Assembly: GCF_002934265.1 (NCBI RefSeq)
Contig: NZ_PTIX01000003.1
Coordinates: forward strand, 372,001 to 436,000
Source: Actinokineospora auranticolor
GTDB lineage: Bacteria > Actinomycetota > Actinomycetes > Mycobacteriales > Pseudonocardiaceae
Reading direction: 5' to 3'
Length of the DNA: 64,000 bases
Below the pieces are notes generated by a model. That model was not told where the DNA came from and did not search any database. It was given only the letters and a program-made list of their open reading frames with translations. Of the stretch, positions 1-9,001 are shown in pieces; the stretch's first letter is position 1; each line of letters begins with the position of its first letter. Position numbers and translations under genes: made by a program.

Positions 1-459
1 GTCAACCAGGCGGACCTGCTGGCGGCGCGGTACGGGCTGCACCCCTACCGGGTGCGGCACCTGCTGGACCGGTATGGATCCCTGGTGCACGCGGTGCTCG
101 AACTGGCCACCCCGGAACTGCTGAAACCCGTCGACGCGGCCCCGGACTACCTCCTCGTCGAGATCGCCTACGCGGCGGCGGCGGAGGGGGCGCTGCACGT
201 GGAGGACGTGTTGACCCGGCGGACGCGGATCTCGATGGAGTACGCGCACCGGGGCGTGGACTGCGCCAGACAGGTCGCGGAGGTCATGGCGGGAGTACTG
301 GGGTGGGACGAGGACCGCGTCGAGTTCGAGATCGCGAACTACGTCGCCCGAGTCGCCGCCGAACGCGACTCCCAGATAAAACCCGACGACGCGGCGGCGG
401 ACGCGGTTCGGGCTGGGGCACCGGACGTGCGGGAGTTCCTGGTATCGCCGGTCTCGTAG
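1..459 (+). CDS. glpD: glycerol-3-phosphate dehydrogenase (FAD), C-terminal part
   Basis: The frame is open from the first base and ends in TAG, so only the last 152 residues are present. They match the helical C-terminal domain (DAO_C) of aerobic GlpD: the stretch LTRRTRISMEYAHRG, then a VAEVMAGVLGWDEDRVEFEI segment and an NYVARVAAER tail. GlpD oxidises sn-glycerol-3-phosphate to dihydroxyacetone phosphate at the membrane and passes electrons to quinone. The FAD-binding half lies outside the window. The gene converges on the XRE regulator with only 3 nt between the two stop codons. Family assignment is from motif recognition; confidence is high because this C-terminal signature is distinctive. 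Confidence 0.88.
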   Translation, partial: VNQADLLAARYGLHPYRVRHLLDRYGSLVHAVLELATPELLKPVDAAPDYLLVEIAYAAAAEGALHVEDVLTRRTRISMEYAHRGVDCARQVAEVMAGVLGWDEDRVEFEIANYVARVAAERDSQIKPDDAAADAVRAGAPDVREFLVSPVS

Positions 460-462
460 CGG

Positions 463-1785
463 CTACTCGGGCCGCTTGAGGTCTTCGAGGAACACGCGGA
501 AGTCCGCACCCGTCCCACGGGCACGCAGCTCGTCGTCCAACTCGCCCGCCACCATGAGCAACGACGGCCTGCTGCGCCTCCCGCCCCGCAACGCCGCCGC
601 ACCCAATCGGGACGCCTCGTCCGAGTCGCCTTTCCGGGCCGCGACGACGGCGAGGGTGAGTTCGGCCTCCGCCTTGCGCATCGGTGCCACGACCACCCCT
701 TCGGGATTGACGCTGCGCCGGATCACCTCCTCCGCATTGCGCTCGGCGAGGTCGTCCTGCCCGGCGATGCGGTAGGTGTCCATGGCGTAGAAGTCCCACT
801 TGTCGGGGTCGACCACGAAGTGGTTGTCCGGTCGTGCCGGGTAGGCCAACTTGTCCAACAGCTCTCGGCCCCGTTCCAGGGCGCTGTGGGCCGCTTCGGT
901 TCTGCCCATCCGGGCATGGGCTTTCGCCTGCTGGCCGTAGAGCTGCACGGCGACCGAGCGGGATGGCGCGGCGGTGATCCCGGCTGCCGCGGCCGGGATG
1001 GCAGCGCGGAGGTTCCCGGAGGTGAGGTGGAACCAGGCGAGCATTTCGTGCGCCCACCCGATGATGTCGGGATTCCCGCACTCGACCCCGAGCCCCAGCG
1101 CCATCCGCCGGGTGGCCTCGGCGGAGGCCGCGTCGCCCAGGTCGTAGTCGAGGCACCCGACCAGCAGCGCGAGTGTCCCCGCCTGGCCGAGGAGGTCGCG
1201 GTGCTGAGCCAGGGTCAGGCGGTTCTCCAGCAGCTCGGTGATCCGGGCCAACCACTGCTTTCCCGTGAGCGCCAACTCCCGGGCGTCGGCGTGGGCGTAG
1301 TCGCAGCAGAGCTGTTCGACGGTGATGTCCAGCGCCTCCACCGTCGCCCGGTCGACCGCTGAGGCCCGAAGGCGCTGGAGCAGTTCGACGGTGTCCATGC
1401 CCGTGGCCGCGATCAGCGGGTTCTGCCGGGTTGCCTGCGTGTCCAACCGGCGTTGTCCCGGGAAGTCGAACCACAGGAGGTGCTGGGGGAGGTGGAGGGT
1501 CCTCGCCCAGTTCCGGAGGACTTCGAGGTCGTGCTGCGGCGTTCGGCCGGTCTCGAGATTGCTGATCTGGGTTTGCGTGAGCCCGAGCCATCTCCCCAGC
1601 ACGCTCTGGTTCAGGGGTTTGCCGAACAGGTGCAGGTTCCGGGGGTGGGTTCGGTATGCCTTGAATACCTGGCCGATGTTCTGGCTTTCGAAGGCGGCCC
1701 GGAATTCGGGAGTTTCGAAGAAATCGTGGCGTAGTTGAACGGGTGGTGTGCGGAGTTGCTCGCTGTCGATCCGGGTGGTGTTCAT
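463..1785 (-). CDS. XRE-family HTH regulator with TPR-like C-terminal region
   Basis: A 440-residue protein. The N-terminal third holds an XRE helix-turn-helix (about residues 55-95, including RWLGLTQTQISNLETGR, where TQTQISNLE is the recognition helix). The rest is Ala/Leu-rich helical hairpins of TPR type (for example LARITELLENRLTLAQHRDLL and further repeats). This architecture is common in Streptomyces and Pseudonocardiaceae, where many copies act as stand-alone transcription regulators, often beside development or secondary-metabolism genes. ATG start with AAGGGG about 7 nt upstream. The upstream 168 bp (1786-1953) is the only space for its promoter; it contains an AT-rich stretch near 1910-1926. 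The target genes cannot be read from the sequence. Confidence 0.85.
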   Translation of the reverse strand: MNTTRIDSEQLRTPPVQLRHDFFETPEFRAAFESQNIGQVFKAYRTHPRNLHLFGKPLNQSVLGRWLGLTQTQISNLETGRTPQHDLEVLRNWARTLHLPQHLLWFDFPGQRRLDTQATRQNPLIAATGMDTVELLQRLRASAVDRATVEALDITVEQLCCDYAHADARELALTGKQWLARITELLENRLTLAQHRDLLGQAGTLALLVGCLDYDLGDAASAEATRRMALGLGVECGNPDIIGWAHEMLAWFHLTSGNLRAAIPAAAAGITAAPSRSVAVQLYGQQAKAHARMGRTEAAHSALERGRELLDKLAYPARPDNHFVVDPDKWDFYAMDTYRIAGQDDLAERNAEEVIRRSVNPEGVVVAPMRKAEAELTLAVVAARKGDSDEASRLGAAALRGGRRSRPSLLMVAGELDDELRARGTGADFRVFLEDLKRPE

Positions 1786-1953
1786 CGAAACCCCTTGCCC
1801 GTCGCGGTTCCGGCGCGAATTCGGTCGAACACCAGGCTACACGGGGTGTCGAGCCCGCACTTCGCGGTTGGATCCGGGCTGGCGGGCGCGGTTCGACCTG
1901 GCGATATGTCGGCCTGGGAATATCTTATTCAGATCGCGGTATGGCGTTCTTGC

Positions 1954-2682
1954 TCAGGTCGCCGGGAGGAGAGTTGACACGTGGTGCAACAGGCGACGGG
2001 AGTTGGTGGGGGAGATGGTGGTCCAGCCGTCGACTCGGGTTTGGAGGTAGCGGCCGTCTTCGGTGTCGAAGTAGCTGATCACGCGGTCGGTTCTGGTGCG
2101 TTTGCCCCACCGGTCGCGGGTCGCGGCGGCGAAGGTGCCGTGGGCGTGTGGGGGTTTGAGCATCTCGGTGAGGGCCTTGGCGTCCTAGTGGCGGATGCCC
2201 CTGGTGCGCAGGCCCTCGGCGAAGGTGGGGGCGGTGGTGGCGGCTTCGAAGTCCGCGGTGGGCAGGGTGACGGACTGGCCGGGGCCCGGGTCGCGTTGGG
2301 GCAGCACGGAAAGGGCGTGTCGGGCCAGGCCGGAGGCGTCGGCGGGGTGGAAGGTGAGCCAGTGCTCGGTCTTCACCACCAGCACCGCGTCATCCCCCGT
2401 GGCCGCCGCGAGCACCCGCAACGGACCGTCTGTCCACAGGCGACCGTCGAGTTCCCGGTCCGGCCCGCGCAGCAGGTCGAGCAGGCGCGACAAGGTCGGG
2501 TCCAGCGAGTACGGGCCGCCCAGCCCGCGCGTCGTCAGACCCGACCACGCCTGTCGCGCCAGGTGCGCGCGCTCGCCCTCCGTGCGCCCCGGTGACGGGA
2601 CCCGCAGGACGAGGGGCACCGGCTCGATGCCCAGGTGCGCCACCAAGACGTCGAACTCCAGGGCCGTGACCGCCAGCCCCAC
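1954..2682 (-). pseudogene. espG: EspG-family ESX chaperone interrupted by an in-frame TAG
   Basis: Read from GTG at 2682 the frame runs 165 codons to TAG at 2187-2185, then continues open in the same frame to 1954. Together the two halves give about 242 residues, the normal EspG length. The second half carries the family's C-terminal pattern: GTFAAATRDRWGKRTR, then YFDTEDGRYLQTR, then DGWTTISPTNSRRLLHHV. The codon at the break would be CAG (Gln) by one C-to-T change, giving RHQDAKALTEML. EspG proteins are cytosolic chaperones that bind PE-PPE pairs for type VII secretion, and this one follows the PPE-like gene by 5 nt. Either it is a recent nonsense mutant, the stop is read through, or it is a sequencing error. 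A GTG start is chosen because it lies just after the PPE-like stop. Confidence 0.82.
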
Positions 2683-2687
2683 CCGCG

Positions 2688-4013
2688 TCAGCCGCCGATC
2701 ACACCCGGCGGCAGCGCCACGTCCTCGCCGTCCACGCTGACCGACTCGGTGACCGGCGAATCCTCGCCCCGGCTGAGGTCCCGGCGCCTGCCGCCCAGCT
2801 GGCGGGCCGACGAACTGCTGGTCGCGTTGTTCGACGACGACTCGACGGTGTCGCCGAACCACTGGCTCGACCCCAGCGCCTCCGCCCCGAAGCGGCGCAT
2901 CGCCATCTTGTCCGCCACCCGGTCGCCACCCGCCAGCGGCGCACCCGCACCCGCGGCGCCCATCGGCGCACCGGCCGCGGCGGCCGGGTTCGCGGTCAGG
3001 CCGGACGACGCGGCACCCGCGCCGGACGACGTCGACGGGTCGGCGCCGATCACCGAACCACCGGTCAGCGGCCGCGTCGAGCGCCCGCTGGAGCGGTCGG
3101 ACCCCGAACCGACACCGCCGACACCGCCGAGGCCGATCACCGGGCCCTCGGCCGTGATCACCGGGGACGCGCCGGAGAGCAGGCCCGGCTGGATCGGGCG
3201 GCGGAACGCCTCCGGGGCCTCCACGACCGACGCGCCGGAGACGTCGATGCGCTGCCCGCCGCGCGGCACGATGCCGTCACCCGACGGGCCGACGCCGATG
3301 CCGCCGCTTGGACCGCCCGCGCCGCCGTGGAAGTGGCGCGGCTGCTGGTCGACACCGCTCGGCTGGGTCGGGACCTGGGTCGGCAGGTGACCGGTGAACG
3401 ACGTGTGCGTACCCGACGACTGCACGCCGTCGCCCTGGTCGCGCCGGATGTCGCCCTGCCCCACCAGGCCGGCGGGCTCCTCGAAGCCGGTCAGCAGGCC
3501 CAGGTTCTGCCCGGTGGCGACCTCGTACGCGGCCATCACCTCGAACGCCTTCTGCGCACCCGCCGCCTGCGCGGCCTCCACCGGCTCGACGTCCCCGCCG
3601 ACCAGCGCGACCTGCGTCGCGGGCGGTACGGCCGGGTCCGGTCGCACCGCGGGCACGTCCTCGGGGGCGGGCATGTCGGCCCGCGCCCGCGCCACGTACT
3701 CGGCCTGGTTCTCCACGGCCACGCGCATCTCGCCCGCCTCGACGGCCGCCGCGCGCGCCCAGCCCGCCAGCGGGGCCAGCCGCTCCCGCGCCGCGCCCGC
3801 CGCCCGGCCCGCCCACACCGCGGACGAACCGTCCAGCGTCGCCGCCAGGTCCTGGCCGATCTCGCTGAGCGTCGCGGAGAGCTGCGCCCAGCGCCGGGAC
3901 GGCTCGGCCGACGCCTGCGCGCCGGGGCCGTCGTGCAGCATCAGGTACAGCTCCTTGTGGGTGAAGCCGCGCCAGCGCTTGGTCTCCGGCTGCTGCCCGT
4001 TCTGCTCGGTCAT
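2688..4013 (-). CDS. PPE-like ESX-associated protein
   Basis: A 441-residue protein. Residues about 15-125 form a helical domain typical of actinobacterial PPE-like/WXG100-superfamily proteins (HKELYLMLHDGPG, then a helix ending SSAVWAGRAAGAARERL, then VENQAEYVARARADMP). The remainder is Gly/Pro/Ala-rich low complexity, ending in PPGVIGG. In mycobacteria, PPE proteins pair with PE proteins and are carried by EspG to the ESX secretion machine; here a PE-like gene lies 28 nt upstream and espG 5 nt downstream, the same logic. ATG start preceded by GGGGACGAG. The substrate role is inferred from context and fold. The ESX ATPase and membrane components are not in this window. Confidence 0.72.
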   Translation of the reverse strand: MTEQNGQQPETKRWRGFTHKELYLMLHDGPGAQASAEPSRRWAQLSATLSEIGQDLAATLDGSSAVWAGRAAGAARERLAPLAGWARAAAVEAGEMRVAVENQAEYVARARADMPAPEDVPAVRPDPAVPPATQVALVGGDVEPVEAAQAAGAQKAFEVMAAYEVATGQNLGLLTGFEEPAGLVGQGDIRRDQGDGVQSSGTHTSFTGHLPTQVPTQPSGVDQQPRHFHGGAGGPSGGIGVGPSGDGIVPRGGQRIDVSGASVVEAPEAFRRPIQPGLLSGASPVITAEGPVIGLGGVGGVGSGSDRSSGRSTRPLTGGSVIGADPSTSSGAGAASSGLTANPAAAAGAPMGAAGAGAPLAGGDRVADKMAMRRFGAEALGSSQWFGDTVESSSNNATSSSSARQLGGRRRDLSRGEDSPVTESVSVDGEDVALPPGVIGG

Positions 4014-4041
4014 CGCTCGTCCCCTCGCCCCTGCGCGGGCC

Positions 4042-4413
4042 TCAGCCCGCCGTGCCCTTCTGCGTGACGGTCGCCCGGTTGTCCTCTTCGAGCAGGCGGT
4101 ACTGCTCGGCGACGCGGTCCAGCGTGTGCACCGCGGTGTCGAGCCGGGCGCGGTAGGCGCGCAGCGCGTCGAGCGCGGCCCGCTCGTGGTGCACCGTGCG
4201 CGCGTTGAAGACCCGGGTGGCGTCCTCGCTCACCGGGTCCCTGGCCCACCGTTCGACGGCGAGGCCCGTCTCGCCCAGTTCGAGCTGCCCGTCGACCTTG
4301 GCCAGTGCGTCGGCGAACGCCGCGCGCAGCGCGGGCACCGCCTCCGGTGCCAGGTCGAGCAGGTCGTGCCCGCGGCCACCCCCGTGCCCGTGCCCGTTGG
4401 TTCCCGGTGCCAC
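4042..4413 (-). CDS. PE-like small helical ESX protein
   Basis: A 123-residue, all-helical protein lacking a signal peptide or membrane span. It has a short Gly/His-rich N-terminus, then two long helices (APEAVPALRAAFADALAKVD and ERAALDALRAYRARLDTAV) joined by a WARDPVSEDATRVFN segment. This length and helical-hairpin layout resemble the PE partner of a PE/PPE pair, and it is first in an operon with the PPE-like and espG genes. GTG start. I did not see a strict PE motif, so the PE-like label rests mainly on operon position. Confidence 0.62.
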   Translation of the reverse strand: MAPGTNGHGHGGGRGHDLLDLAPEAVPALRAAFADALAKVDGQLELGETGLAVERWARDPVSEDATRVFNARTVHHERAALDALRAYRARLDTAVHTLDRVAEQYRLLEEDNRATVTQKGTAG

Positions 4414-4556
4414 CGGATGTCACCACCCTTTCCCGCTGGGTCCCCTGTCACTGCCCGTGTCGAGCCAACTCTAACGAGTCGCCACGATCGGTTTCGACTA
4501 TTCCTACCTAGTTCGTAGACGCGGGTGATTTCGGCTTGGTTTCGCCGGTCTGACGT

Positions 4557-5093
4557 CTACTCAACGTCCACCCGTTCGGCCGGGTTACGCAGTCCGAGCA
4601 CGATGTGCTCCGACTGTTCGTCACTCAGCGGTGTGAAGCCCAACTTCTCCGCGATCCGCGCCGACGCCGCGTTGCCGCGCGCGTGCGTGTAGACGACTTC
4701 CCGCAGGCCGAGCGCGCCGAAGCCGAAGCGCAGCACGGCGGCCAGCGCGTCGGTGGTCATACCCCGGCCGCGCGCGTCCGGGTGCGCCCAGCAGCCCACC
4801 TCGCCGGTGCCCGCGGCCAGGTCGAGGTCCTTGATCAGCACCTCGCCGAGCAGCAGGCCGGTGGTCGGCTCGGCGACCGCCCAGGAGAAGCGGGTCTCGT
4901 CGGCCCAGTCCTTGGCGCGGCGGGCGATGTACTCGCCCGCGGTGGCCAGGTCGTGGACCTTGACGTGCGCGAGCCACTGCCTGCTGACCGGGTCGGTGAA
5001 GCCCTCGAGGAGCCGGGGGCGGTCGTCCAATCGCGGGTCGTCGCGCAGCGCGCGCAGGTAGTACCCGCCCGCGTTGATCTCCACCGGTTCCAC
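4557..5093 (-). CDS. GNAT-family N-acetyltransferase (RimJ/RimL type)
   Basis: A 178-residue single-domain GNAT protein. It has the N-terminal strand pattern YYLRALRDDPRLDD, the central FSWAVAEPTTGLLLGEVLI, the acetyl-CoA pyrophosphate-binding loop region with HPDARGRGMTTDALAAVL (the RGRGM part is the Q/RxxGxG/A signature) and the C-terminal VYTHARGNAASARIAEKLGF, typical of RimJ/RimL-like enzymes that acetylate protein N-termini or small molecules. It stands alone on the minus strand; the substrate is unknown. ATG start, 178 residues being normal for the family. Confidence 0.85.
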   Translation of the reverse strand: MEPVEINAGGYYLRALRDDPRLDDRPRLLEGFTDPVSRQWLAHVKVHDLATAGEYIARRAKDWADETRFSWAVAEPTTGLLLGEVLIKDLDLAAGTGEVGCWAHPDARGRGMTTDALAAVLRFGFGALGLREVVYTHARGNAASARIAEKLGFTPLSDEQSEHIVLGLRNPAERVDVE

Positions 5094-5152
5094 ACCGGCA
5101 CGCTACCCCGCGGCACCGACGGTCGGACTACGGCGACCGAACGGAGCAGAGG

Positions 5153-5665
5153 TCAGCGCCAGCCGCGCCCGTAGTGGCCCCGGTAGTGCCGCATGTCCCG
5201 GCGCCCGCGCCGGTTGCCGCGCTGGTCCTGGCGCCAGTCGTCGCCGAAGAGGGCCCCGCCGATCGCGGTCATCGCGACGGGCAGCAGCAGGATCGGCCAG
5301 AAGTGCACGAAGGAGATGAACAGCAGCACCCCGGTGATCGCCGACAGCGGGATCAAGGCGGCGAAGACCCGCTGGCCCACCGGCCGCGACTGCCAGTCGT
5401 TCAGGGCCCGCGGCGGCACCGGGACCGGCGAGTGCGCCGGGGTGGGTGGTGGCTGGGGCGCGCCGAAGGCGGGCTTGGGGTCGGGCAGGTCGGTGAACAG
5501 CGCCACCAGCTCACCACGGGTCTTGGCCGTGGTGATCCGCGCGCTGCGCTCGCCGTACTCGTCCACGTCGAGCCGTCCCGCGCTCATGTGCTCGCCGAGC
5601 GCGCGGATGGCGTCTTCCCGCTCGGCGTCACCGACGCGCAGTTCGGACCGCTCGATCTCGCTCAC
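5153..5665 (-). CDS. DUF1707 (SHOCT-like) two-TM membrane protein
   Basis: A 170-residue protein. Residues about 8-55 are a DUF1707 domain (LRVGDAEREDAIRALGEHMS, then GRLDVDEYGERSARITTAKT, then LVALFTDLP), a small helical domain common in actinomycetes. After a proline-rich linker come two hydrophobic spans (VFAALIPLSAITGVLLFISF and WPILLLPVAMTAIGGALF) and a basic, His/Arg/Gly-rich tail. DUF1707 proteins have no agreed function; membrane regulation or scaffolding has been proposed. GTG start, with TAGCAT a few bases upstream that could act as the -10 of a leaderless promoter. A second DUF1707 gene follows at 5787. Confidence 0.75.
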   Translation of the reverse strand: MSEIERSELRVGDAEREDAIRALGEHMSAGRLDVDEYGERSARITTAKTRGELVALFTDLPDPKPAFGAPQPPPTPAHSPVPVPPRALNDWQSRPVGQRVFAALIPLSAITGVLLFISFVHFWPILLLPVAMTAIGGALFGDDWRQDQRGNRRGRRDMRHYRGHYGRGWR

Positions 5666-5786
5666 GTACTCGATGCTACGGAATGCGGACCGCCGACGCG
5701 CTGAGGTTGTTCTCAGGAGATCCCGTGATCAAGGCCGGTTTTCGCCGGATCCACCGGACATAGCGGGCAGATGCGGCGAATCGCGC

Positions 5787-6242
5787 TCAGGCGGGTTTCT
5801 TGACCGCCTCGGCGATGGCGCCCGCGGTGATCGCGCCGACCACCACGCCCACGATCGTCCACCACATGCCCAGGTAGATGGTGAGCAGGATCGCCCCGGG
5901 TAACCCGAGCACGAACAGCAGCCCCGCGAGGGTGTCCAGGGCCTCGCTGGCCGGGGTGGCCACGAGTCCCTTGCTGTTGGCGGGCCTGCTGGGCAGCATG
6001 CTCTTGAGCGCGGCGCTCGGGTTGGGCCGGGCGGCCCCGCTCAGGTCCGGGTGCGGCGCGGGCAGGTCGCTGAACAGCGACTCGATCTCCGCCCGGGTCC
6101 GCGCCGCCGCGGCCCGCACGGTCCGGAACTCGTACTCCTCGACTTCCAGCCGCCCGGTGGACATGTGCGCACCGAGCATGGTGACGGCTTCATCCCGCTC
6201 CGCGGCGCTGATCCGGATGCCGTCGTGCTCGCCCTGGGCCAT
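5787..6242 (-). CDS. DUF1707 (SHOCT-like) membrane protein
   Basis: A 151-residue paralogue-like neighbour of the 5153-5665 gene. The DUF1707 domain is at residues about 8-60 (IRISAAERDEAVTMLGAHMS, then GRLEVEEYEFRTVRAAAART, then IESLFSDLP). After a linker come two adjacent hydrophobic segments (LAGLLFVLGLPGAILLTIYL and WTIVGVVVGAITAGAIAEAV). The two genes are not in one tight operon: 121 bp separate them. Its start is an ATG only 6 bp after a TAGAAT hexamer, so its mRNA is probably leaderless. Function unknown. Confidence 0.75.
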   Translation of the reverse strand: MAQGEHDGIRISAAERDEAVTMLGAHMSTGRLEVEEYEFRTVRAAAARTRAEIESLFSDLPAPHPDLSGAARPNPSAALKSMLPSRPANSKGLVATPASEALDTLAGLLFVLGLPGAILLTIYLGMWWTIVGVVVGAITAGAIAEAVKKPA

Positions 6243-6248
6243 GCCCGG

Positions 6249-6254
6249 ATTCTA
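6249..6254 (-). promoter_or_regulatory. -10 hexamer of a probable leaderless promoter
   Basis: On the minus strand TAGAAT lies 6 bp upstream of the ATG of the DUF1707 gene ending at 5787. With transcription beginning 6-8 nt after a -10 box, the transcript would start at or next to the ATG, as is common in actinobacteria. No Shine-Dalgarno sequence is visible, which supports this. No clear -35 element was identified. Confidence 0.45.
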
Positions 6255-6299
6255 AATCGGACCCCGGAAGGCCCGGACGCGACCACGATTCACGTCCGG

Positions 6300-8078
6300 T
6301 CAGTCCTTGATCTCGCAGATGACGGCCCCGGTGGTGACGGTCCCGCCCTGGCCGACGGTGAGCCCGGTGACCGTGCCCGCCTTGTGCGCGGTGACGGGGT
6401 TCTCCATCTTCATGGCTTCCAGCACCACGATCAGCTCGCCCGCCGCGACGGCCTGGCCGTCCTCGACCGCGATCTTGACGATGGTGCCCTGCATCGGCGC
6501 GGTCACCGCGTCGCCGGAGACCGCCGCCGCCGACTCGCCGCCCGCCCGCTTGCGGGGCCGGGCCTTGGTCGCCGTGCCGCCGCCGGTGCCGCCCAGCGCG
6601 AACCCGCCCGGCAGCGACACCTCCAGCCTGCGCCCGCCGACCTCGACCACGACGGTCTGCCGCGGCTCGGTCTCCGCGGCCTCCGCGCCGCCGGTGAACG
6701 GCTCGATGGTGTTGTCGAACTCGGTCTCGATCCACCGCGTGTGCACGGAGAACCCGTTGTCGTCACCGATGAACGCCGGGTCGCGCACGATCGCCCGGTG
6801 GAACGGCACGACCGTGGCCATGCCCTCCACGACCAACTCGTCCAGCGCGCGCCGCGCGCGGGCCAGCGCCTGCGCGCGGTCCTCGCCGGTGACGATCAGC
6901 TTGGCCAGCATCGAGTCGAACTGGCCGCCGATGACCGTGCCGGACTCCACACCGGAGTCCACCCGCACGCCCGGCCCCTCCGGCGCCCGCCAGAGCGTGA
7001 CCGTGCCGGGGGCGGGCAGGAAGCCGCGACCGGCGTCCTCACCGTTGATCCGGAACTCGATGGAGTGGCCGCGCGGGATCGGGTCCTCGGTGAACCGCAG
7101 CGGCTCGCCCGCCGCGATCCGGAACTGCTCGCGCACCAGGTCCACGCCCGCGGTCTCCTCCGACACCGGGTGCTCGACCTGGAGCCGGGTGTTCACCTCG
7201 AGGAAGGAGATGGTGCCGTCGGTGCCGACGAGGTACTCGACGGTGCCCGCGCCGGAGTAGCCCGCTTCCTTGCAGATGGCCTTGGCGGAGCTGTGGATCT
7301 CGGCGCGCTGGGCGTCGGTGAGGAACGGCGCGGGCGCCTCCTCGACCAGCTTCTGGTGGCGGCGCTGCAACGAGCAGTCGCGGGTGCCGACCACCACGAC
7401 GGTGCCGTGCTTGTCGGCGAGCACCTGCGCCTCGACGTGCCGCGGCTGGTCCAGGTAGCGCTCGACGAAGCACTCGCCGCGGCCGAAGGCGGCGACCGCC
7501 TCGCGCACCGCGGAGTCGAACAGCTCGGGGATCTCCTCGACCGTGCGAGCCACCTTGAGGCCGCGCCCGCCGCCGCCGAACGCGGCCTTGATCGCGACCG
7601 GCAGCCCGTGCTCGCTCGCGAAAGCGATGATCTCGTCGGCACCGGCGACCGGTTCCTTGGTGCCGGGCACCAGCGGCGCGCCCGCGCGCAGCGCGATGTG
7701 CCGGGCGGTGACCTTGTCGCCGAGGTCGCGGATGGCCCGCGGGTCGGGGCCGATCCACACCAGGCCCGCGTCGATCACCGCCTGGGCGAACTCGGCGTTC
7801 TCGGAGAGGAAGCCGTAGCCGGGGTGCACCGCGTCGGCGCCGCTGCGCTTGGCCGCGTCGAGGAGCTTGTCCACCGACAGGTAGCTCTCGCCGGGGGTGC
7901 TGCCGCCGAGCGCGAACGCCTCGTCGGCGAGCCGGGTGAACGGGAGGTCGCGGTCGGGGTCGGCGTACACCGCGACGCTGGCCAGCCCCGCGTCCCGGCA
8001 GGCGCGGATGACCCGTACGGCGATCTCGCCCCGGTTCGCGATGAGGACCTTGGTCAGGACCTTGGCCGAGTCGGACAC
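6300..8078 (-). CDS. accA3: acyl-CoA carboxylase alpha subunit (biotin carboxylase + BCCP)
   Basis: A 592-residue protein. It has an N-terminal biotin-carboxylase domain ([20 protein letters not shown] at the start, GPD at the end of the pre-ATP-grasp, the glycine loop [13 protein letters not shown] in the ATP-grasp, [15 protein letters not shown] near the active site) and a C-terminal biotin carboxyl carrier domain with EAMKME, placing the biotinylated lysine at about residue 557. It carboxylates biotin with ATP and bicarbonate for AccD-type carboxyltransferases that make malonyl- and methylmalonyl-CoA. AccD5 and AccE are at 24.8-26.8 kb and the biotin ligase BirA at 23.8 kb. The GTG start at 8078 follows AGGAGG by about 8 nt; the longer open frame upstream is not coding. 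Confidence 0.94.
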   Translation of the reverse strand: MSDSAKVLTKVLIANRGEIAVRVIRACRDAGLASVAVYADPDRDLPFTRLADEAFALGGSTPGESYLSVDKLLDAAKRSGADAVHPGYGFLSENAEFAQAVIDAGLVWIGPDPRAIRDLGDKVTARHIALRAGAPLVPGTKEPVAGADEIIAFASEHGLPVAIKAAFGGGGRGLKVARTVEEIPELFDSAVREAVAAFGRGECFVERYLDQPRHVEAQVLADKHGTVVVVGTRDCSLQRRHQKLVEEAPAPFLTDAQRAEIHSSAKAICKEAGYSGAGTVEYLVGTDGTISFLEVNTRLQVEHPVSEETAGVDLVREQFRIAAGEPLRFTEDPIPRGHSIEFRINGEDAGRGFLPAPGTVTLWRAPEGPGVRVDSGVESGTVIGGQFDSMLAKLIVTGEDRAQALARARRALDELVVEGMATVVPFHRAIVRDPAFIGDDNGFSVHTRWIETEFDNTIEPFTGGAEAAETEPRQTVVVEVGGRRLEVSLPGGFALGGTGGGTATKARPRKRAGGESAAAVSGDAVTAPMQGTIVKIAVEDGQAVAAGELIVVLEAMKMENPVTAHKAGTVTGLTVGQGGTVTTGAVICEIKD

Positions 8079-8225
8079 GCCGGTGCCTCCTCTTGCTGGT
8101 GTTAGTCGCCGTTCACCGGCTGGTGGGCAGTTTACGTATCCGGTCCGCGCGATGACGGAGACCAAGCCCACACCCGACGCTACCCTTCTAGCGGTCACCG
8201 GGCGGTGTGGCGGAGGTGCGGTCCC

Positions 8226-8939
8226 GTGGAGGTGTTCGCTGTGCGCGGTCGGAGAGCCCCGACCGCGGTGGTGCTCGCCATGGTCATCTGCGGCCTGGTC
8301 GTCGCCGCCGCGTTGACCGGTGCCGCGGTGCTGCGGGTCCGCACGAACCCCGCGGCCGCCGCGCCGCTCACCACGAGCTCCGCCTCGACCAACCCGCGCG
8401 CGGGCGAGTGCAAGCGCGAACCGTGCAAGCGGCTCGGCCAGGTGCCGGTCGCGGGGACCGACGTGCAGCTGATCGGCGACTCGGGCGCGGCCTCGGGGCG
8501 GCTGCTCATCGGCAGCCCGGGCAGCCCGCAGATCATCGAGATCACCGTGACCGACCTGGGGGTCAAGCTCACCGAGAGCTCGTTGCAGTGCGCGGCGGGC
8601 GCGGTGGCGGCGTGCATCGTCCGCGGTGTGGGGGACAAGGGGACGACGGGTCAGGTCATCGCGGGCCGCTCGGACAAGTGGAGCCCGCTGGGCCGCGCGT
8701 TCTTCTCGGCGGCGAACTACCTGAGCCTGGCCAACGTGGTCGGCGACTCCTCGCCCGAGGTCATCACCGTGCAGCGCGACTGCCGGACCGGTGAGGACTG
8801 CCAGCGGCAGGTCTACGTGCAGGTGTTCGGCCTGGGCGGCGAGGAACTCGGCTGCACCAAGACCTACAGCCGGATGGACCAGCTCCCGGGCTACCCGGAG
8901 ATCGTCCCGACCGAGATCCAGCTGCGCGGCTGCCCCTGA
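8226..8939 (+). CDS. membrane-anchored extracytoplasmic protein of unknown function
   Basis: A 237-residue protein with one N-terminal signal-anchor-like hydrophobic span ([20 protein letters not shown]) followed by an extracytoplasmic domain containing six or more cysteines ([44 protein letters not shown]) that probably form disulfides. I do not recognise the family; the fold could be a beta-propeller fragment or a small lipoprotein-like sensor. GTG start at 8226 with GGAGG 9 nt upstream; an earlier in-frame GTG at 8205 has no such site. It is divergent from accA3 and ends at a strong terminator. Confidence 0.7.
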   Translation: MEVFAVRGRRAPTAVVLAMVICGLVVAAALTGAAVLRVRTNPAAAAPLTTSSASTNPRAGECKREPCKRLGQVPVAGTDVQLIGDSGAASGRLLIGSPGSPQIIEITVTDLGVKLTESSLQCAAGAVAACIVRGVGDKGTTGQVIAGRSDKWSPLGRAFFSAANYLSLANVVGDSSPEVITVQRDCRTGEDCQRQVYVQVFGLGGEELGCTKTYSRMDQLPGYPEIVPTEIQLRGCP

Positions 8940-8943
8940 GTGA

Positions 8944-8984
8944 CGCGAACCGCCCCGGAGCCTGCTGCTCCGGGGCGGTTCGCG
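8944..8984. terminator. bidirectional intrinsic terminator
   Basis: A perfect 18-bp inverted repeat (8944-8961 with 8967-8984; the arm is CGCGAACCGCCCCGGAGC) with a 5-base loop sits between two convergent genes, 8226-8939 and 9002-10387. It is GC-rich without a strong T-run, which is normal in actinomycetes, where long stems dominate termination. Confidence 0.85.
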
Positions 8985-9001
8985 CGGTTGACGAGTGCGG
9001 C

